Shown here piece after piece: positions 14,462-16,938 of a DNA stretch of 16,938 nt (the stretch's first letter is position 1; every line of letters starts with the position of its first letter). The notes beneath the pieces were generated by a model. That model was given only the letters and a program-made list of their open reading frames with translations. It ran no database searches and had not been told where the DNA came from. A program made the position numbers and the translations under genes. Location of the stretch: NCBI GenBank assembly GCA_037147055.1, contig JBAWVW010000037.1:1-16938 (forward strand), in the 5' to 3' direction. Origin of the DNA: Casp-actino8 sp037147055. Its GTDB lineage: Bacteria; Actinomycetota; Acidimicrobiia; Acidimicrobiales; Ilumatobacteraceae.

Positions 14462-15059
14462 GGGCCCTCCTAGATTTCGTCGCAAGGTGAAAGTCGGCGG
14501 CGACACAGAGGCCGAGGTTTTTTGCGCTGATGAGCAAACTGCTGTCGTCATGGATTTGATGAGATGGCAAAAATTGGCCGTTGATGTGCTGCGTGCTCAA
14601 GGTGTGCGTGGTGGTACTGAACTAAGTGTCTTTTTCGTGACTAGTCAAGCGATGGAGGAACTGAACATCGAGCACATGGGTAAAGAGGGACCTACTGACG
14701 TACTGGCCTTTCCGATTGATGGTGGCGAAGTGCTGGAGATAGTGAATGGACCAACGGGTGCTTCGCTTGGCCCCGACCGCCCTGCACTCGATCGTGGTGA
14801 TATGCCGCTTTTATTGGGTGACGTCGTGATTTGTCCTGAAGTTGCCGTTGCTCAAGCGCCAACACATGCTGGGACTGTGGATGATGAGATTGCCCTTTTA
14901 GTTGTGCACGGTATTCTGCATATTCTCGGTTGGGATCACGATGATTTGGCGAAGACCGCAAAAATGCAAGAGCAAGAACGAATACTGCTACAGGCTCACC
15001 ACTGGCACGGCGAACCGCCAGCTGACTTTCAACAGAGTCAGGAAGACGAAATATCATGA
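14454..15059 (+). CDS. ybeY: Endoribonuclease / rRNA maturation factor YbeY
   Basis: YbeY is a zinc-dependent single-strand endoribonuclease for 16S rRNA 3'-end maturation and ribosome quality control. The hallmark HGxLHxxGxDH is HGILHILGWDH, with His152, His156 and His162 as zinc ligands (201-residue numbering). The substrate strand GPTDVLAFPID at 79-89 is also typical, as is LGDVVICPEVA. From the ATG at 14454 the protein carries about 20 residues before EVFCADEQ, where most relatives begin. GTG at 14487 would give a start nearer that point. It overlaps the end of phoH by 8 bp and its TGA is inside ATGA, which starts the CNNM gene, so all three are translationally linked. Confidence 0.95.
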   Translation: MVEGPPRFRRKVKVGGDTEAEVFCADEQTAVVMDLMRWQKLAVDVLRAQGVRGGTELSVFFVTSQAMEELNIEHMGKEGPTDVLAFPIDGGEVLEIVNGPTGASLGPDRPALDRGDMPLLLGDVVICPEVAVAQAPTHAGTVDDEIALLVVHGILHILGWDHDDLAKTAKMQEQERILLQAHHWHGEPPADFQQSQEDEIS

Positions 15060-16357
15060 TTGTCTCTACATTGTTGGCGGCAAGTTTTAGCACCGCTGAT
15101 TGGGGAATGCTCGGAGTCATTATTTTTCTGTTGTTCTTCTTGATTTTCCTGTCGTTGTCGGAAATGGGTCTTTCGAGAATGACTAAGCCAAAGGCGGCGG
15201 CAATGGCTGAGGGTGGGATAAAGCAAGGTCGAGCCCTCCAACAACTCGTTGGTGAACCGGAGAAGTGGGTAAATCCTCTTTTATTGACAGTGAATATTTG
15301 CCATACGATTCAGGCCACATTGACTGGTGTGATTGCTGCCAAAACCTTCGGTCCACTCGGAGTTGTCGGCGGTGTCTTAATTGATGTGGTGATCTTCTTC
15401 GTTTTAGCGGAGGCAGTCCCAAAAACTTATGCATTGCAATATCCAGAGCGGGCGGCATTGTCGACGGCGCGTGGTACAAAGCTTTTGGTGTCTTTTCCGC
15501 CACTGCGGATGGTCTCGGGCTGGCTGATCAGGTTGACCAATGTCATCGTTAAGGGCAAGGGCTTGAAGCAGGGTCCTTTTGTTAGCGAGCAAGAACTTTT
15601 GGGTATCGTCGAGGCCGCCTTTCATGATGACATCATCGAAGAAGAAGAGCGGGATCTGATTGAGTCCATCATTGAGTTCGGGGACACGGTGGCCCGTGAG
15701 GTGATGGTGCCTCTACCTGACATGATTACTGTGCATCGATCATTCACTGTGACCGCGGCGATTGATATAGCAATCGAACACGGTGTCTCACGTTTACCGA
15801 TTTTGGCAGATGATGATGACGTCATGGGAATCGCTTTCATCAAGGATCTCATGAAGCAAGAGCGAGCTGGCATGGGTGCAGCTGTCGTGACTGATCACAT
15901 GCGTGCCGCGGTGGTCATTCCGGAGAATAAACCCGTGAATCGATTAATGCGCGAAATGCAGGCTAAGAAATTCCACCTTGCTGTTGTGGCCGATGAGTAC
16001 GGCAGTATCGCTGGTCTGATCACTCTTGAAGATTGCCTTGAAGAGTTGGTTGGTGAGATTGTCGATGAATACGACACGCATCATGAGGCGATTGTCCACT
16101 TAGAAGATGGTCAATATTTGATTGATGGTTCAACCAGCGTTTCCGATGTCAACGATAAAATTGCTAGCAATATTCCTGACGAAGAGTGGGACAGCATCGG
16201 GGGCTTCGTTTTTGGAACACTTGAGCATGTACCGGCACTTGGTGAGTTCATTGATTTTGATGGCTGGCGATTAACGGTCGTTGCGCTGCAGGGTCGTCGC
16301 ATTCGCAAAGTTCGTGTTGGCGTCATCGCTGACCCGGATCACACGCCCGCTGTCTAA
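15056..16357 (+). CDS. CNNM/CorC-type membrane protein with CBS pair (hemolysin C-like family)
   Basis: This 433-residue integral membrane protein belongs to the DUF21-CBS-CorC group. Members transport Mg2+ (CNNM/CorC), although older names call them hemolysins. The transmembrane DUF21 part has hydrophobic segments at about 17-40, 71-97 and 100-120, with the sequence SLSEMGLSRM. Two CBS motifs follow: ITVHRSFTVTAAIDIAIEHGVSRLPIL and VIPENKPVNRLMREMQAKKFHLAVV, each continuing to GI/LI-x-L. The CorC_HlyC domain at the C-terminus begins after about residue 345 (YLIDGSTSVSDVN) and ends with RKVRVGVI. Start ATG overlaps the ybeY stop. In many actinobacteria era follows; here the next gene is a convergent SDR whose stop overlaps this one. 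Confidence 0.92.
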   Translation: MIVSTLLAASFSTADWGMLGVIIFLLFFLIFLSLSEMGLSRMTKPKAAAMAEGGIKQGRALQQLVGEPEKWVNPLLLTVNICHTIQATLTGVIAAKTFGPLGVVGGVLIDVVIFFVLAEAVPKTYALQYPERAALSTARGTKLLVSFPPLRMVSGWLIRLTNVIVKGKGLKQGPFVSEQELLGIVEAAFHDDIIEEEERDLIESIIEFGDTVAREVMVPLPDMITVHRSFTVTAAIDIAIEHGVSRLPILADDDDVMGIAFIKDLMKQERAGMGAAVVTDHMRAAVVIPENKPVNRLMREMQAKKFHLAVVADEYGSIAGLITLEDCLEELVGEIVDEYDTHHEAIVHLEDGQYLIDGSTSVSDVNDKIASNIPDEEWDSIGGFVFGTLEHVPALGEFIDFDGWRLTVVALQGRRIRKVRVGVIADPDHTPAV

Positions 16358-16938
16358 GTGTTGAGAGAGGCAAATGCCTGAGGAAGGTTGGGGTATCGCC
16401 CCGTGTTGCCGCCCCCATCAACCGAGACGAAAGATGCGCTCATGAATGAAGCCTCGTCTGACGCCAAGAAGGAAGCCACTGCCGCTATCTCGCTGGCTTG
16501 AGCGAATCGTGAAAGAGTCGCATTCTCTGTGAACTCTTCGATAATTATCGGTATCGAAAACATTCCGCTGGTGGCGTTCGTTTCTACAAGACCCGGAGCG
16601 ATGGTGTTCACGCGAATATTTCGTTTTCCGAATTCCATGGAGGCGACTTGGCTGAGCATCGCCACACCTGCTTTGGCGGCGCAATAAGCCGACATTCCCT
16701 GAGACGGTTGGATGGCATTGAGAGATGCGATGGTGATGATCGATCCGCCGTCACTGATTCGACTTCCTGCATGTTTCAAGGTGATGAACACCCCTGTCAA
16801 ACACAAGTCAATGATTCGGCGCCATTCATCAAGGGGGAGATCTGTGATTAATCCGTAGGTTCCAGCACCTGCGTTGGCGACGACGATATCGAGGTGCCCG
16901 AACCTTTCAATGGCGCATTCACAGAGTGCGGCGACCTC
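16354..16938 (-). CDS. Short-chain dehydrogenase/reductase (partial, 5' end beyond window)
   Basis: The frame is open from the window edge at 16938 down to a TAG at 16354, giving 194 residues without the N-terminal cofactor motif. Visible are the NAGAG segment (ANAGAG, the NNAG motif equivalent), ITIASLNA with the catalytic Ser, Y-C-A-A-K as the catalytic YxxxK, and APGLVETNAT after it. The family C-terminus is ASFMSASFVSVDGGG. The TTG at 16806 is not a plausible start because homology continues upstream. Substrate unknown. It converges on the CNNM gene with a 4-bp stop-stop overlap. Confidence 0.9.
   Translation of the reverse strand, partial: EVAALCECAIERFGHLDIVVANAGAGTYGLITDLPLDEWRRIIDLCLTGVFITLKHAGSRISDGGSIITIASLNAIQPSQGMSAYCAAKAGVAMLSQVASMEFGKRNIRVNTIAPGLVETNATSGMFSIPIIIEEFTENATLSRFAQASEIAAVASFLASDEASFMSASFVSVDGGGNTGRYPNLPQAFASLNT

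Overview
The window looks like a compact actinobacterial chromosome segment of about 50 % GC by eye. The evidence for Actinobacteria is an F420-type luciferase-like oxidoreductase, the gene order phoH-ybeY-CNNM(CorC), TrhO and PhoH sequences of actinobacterial style, and signs of leaderless starts. A streamlined aquatic lineage such as Acidimicrobiia would fit, but that is inference. No rRNA, tRNA, CRISPR array, insertion sequence or phage gene was seen, and no intergenic gap exceeds about 160 bp.

Layout. (1) 1-929: the last 28 residues of a short-chain dehydrogenase (SDR), then an HSL-type alpha/beta hydrolase whose ATG overlaps the SDR stop. (2) 951-1841 (-): TrhO-type rhodanese (tRNA U34 hydroxylase), which has no ATG, GTG or TTG at the position where the conserved protein should begin. 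(3) 1937-4841 (+): a two-gene operon of a PEP-utilising-enzyme 'mobile domain' protein without an ATP-grasp domain, and a class C beta-lactamase-fold hydrolase. (4) 7005-4871 (-): an SDR translationally coupled to a sugar-lactone-oxidase-type flavoprotein. (5) 7070-8029 (+): a two-module VOC protein, divergent from (4) across a perfect 8+8 bp dyad. (6) 8457-8026 (-): a SnoaL-like protein. (7) 8616-9824 (+): an amidohydrolase-2 protein. (8) 10706-9840 (-): a probable double-hotdog thioesterase-like protein. (9) 10738-11400 (+): an isochorismatase-fold protein lacking the usual catalytic Cys. (10) 12254-11397 (-): an LLM-class oxidoreductase. (11) 12380-13396 (+): a YhdH/AcuI-type acrylyl-CoA reductase. 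(12) 13472-16357 (+): the housekeeping operon phoH-ybeY-CNNM transporter. (13) 16938-16354 (-): an SDR cut by the window edge.

Regions 1 and 3-11 together resemble an accessory catabolic neighbourhood. It holds dehydrogenases, a lactone oxidase, ring-cleavage or VOC, SnoaL and amidohydrolase families, a thioesterase-like protein, an enoyl/acrylyl-CoA reductase and esterases. Most genes sit singly on alternating strands, so any shared pathway is a hypothesis. Convergent neighbours are packed extremely tightly: three of six pairs share a 4-bp stop-stop overlap and the other three are separated by 15-29 bp, with no recognisable intrinsic terminators.
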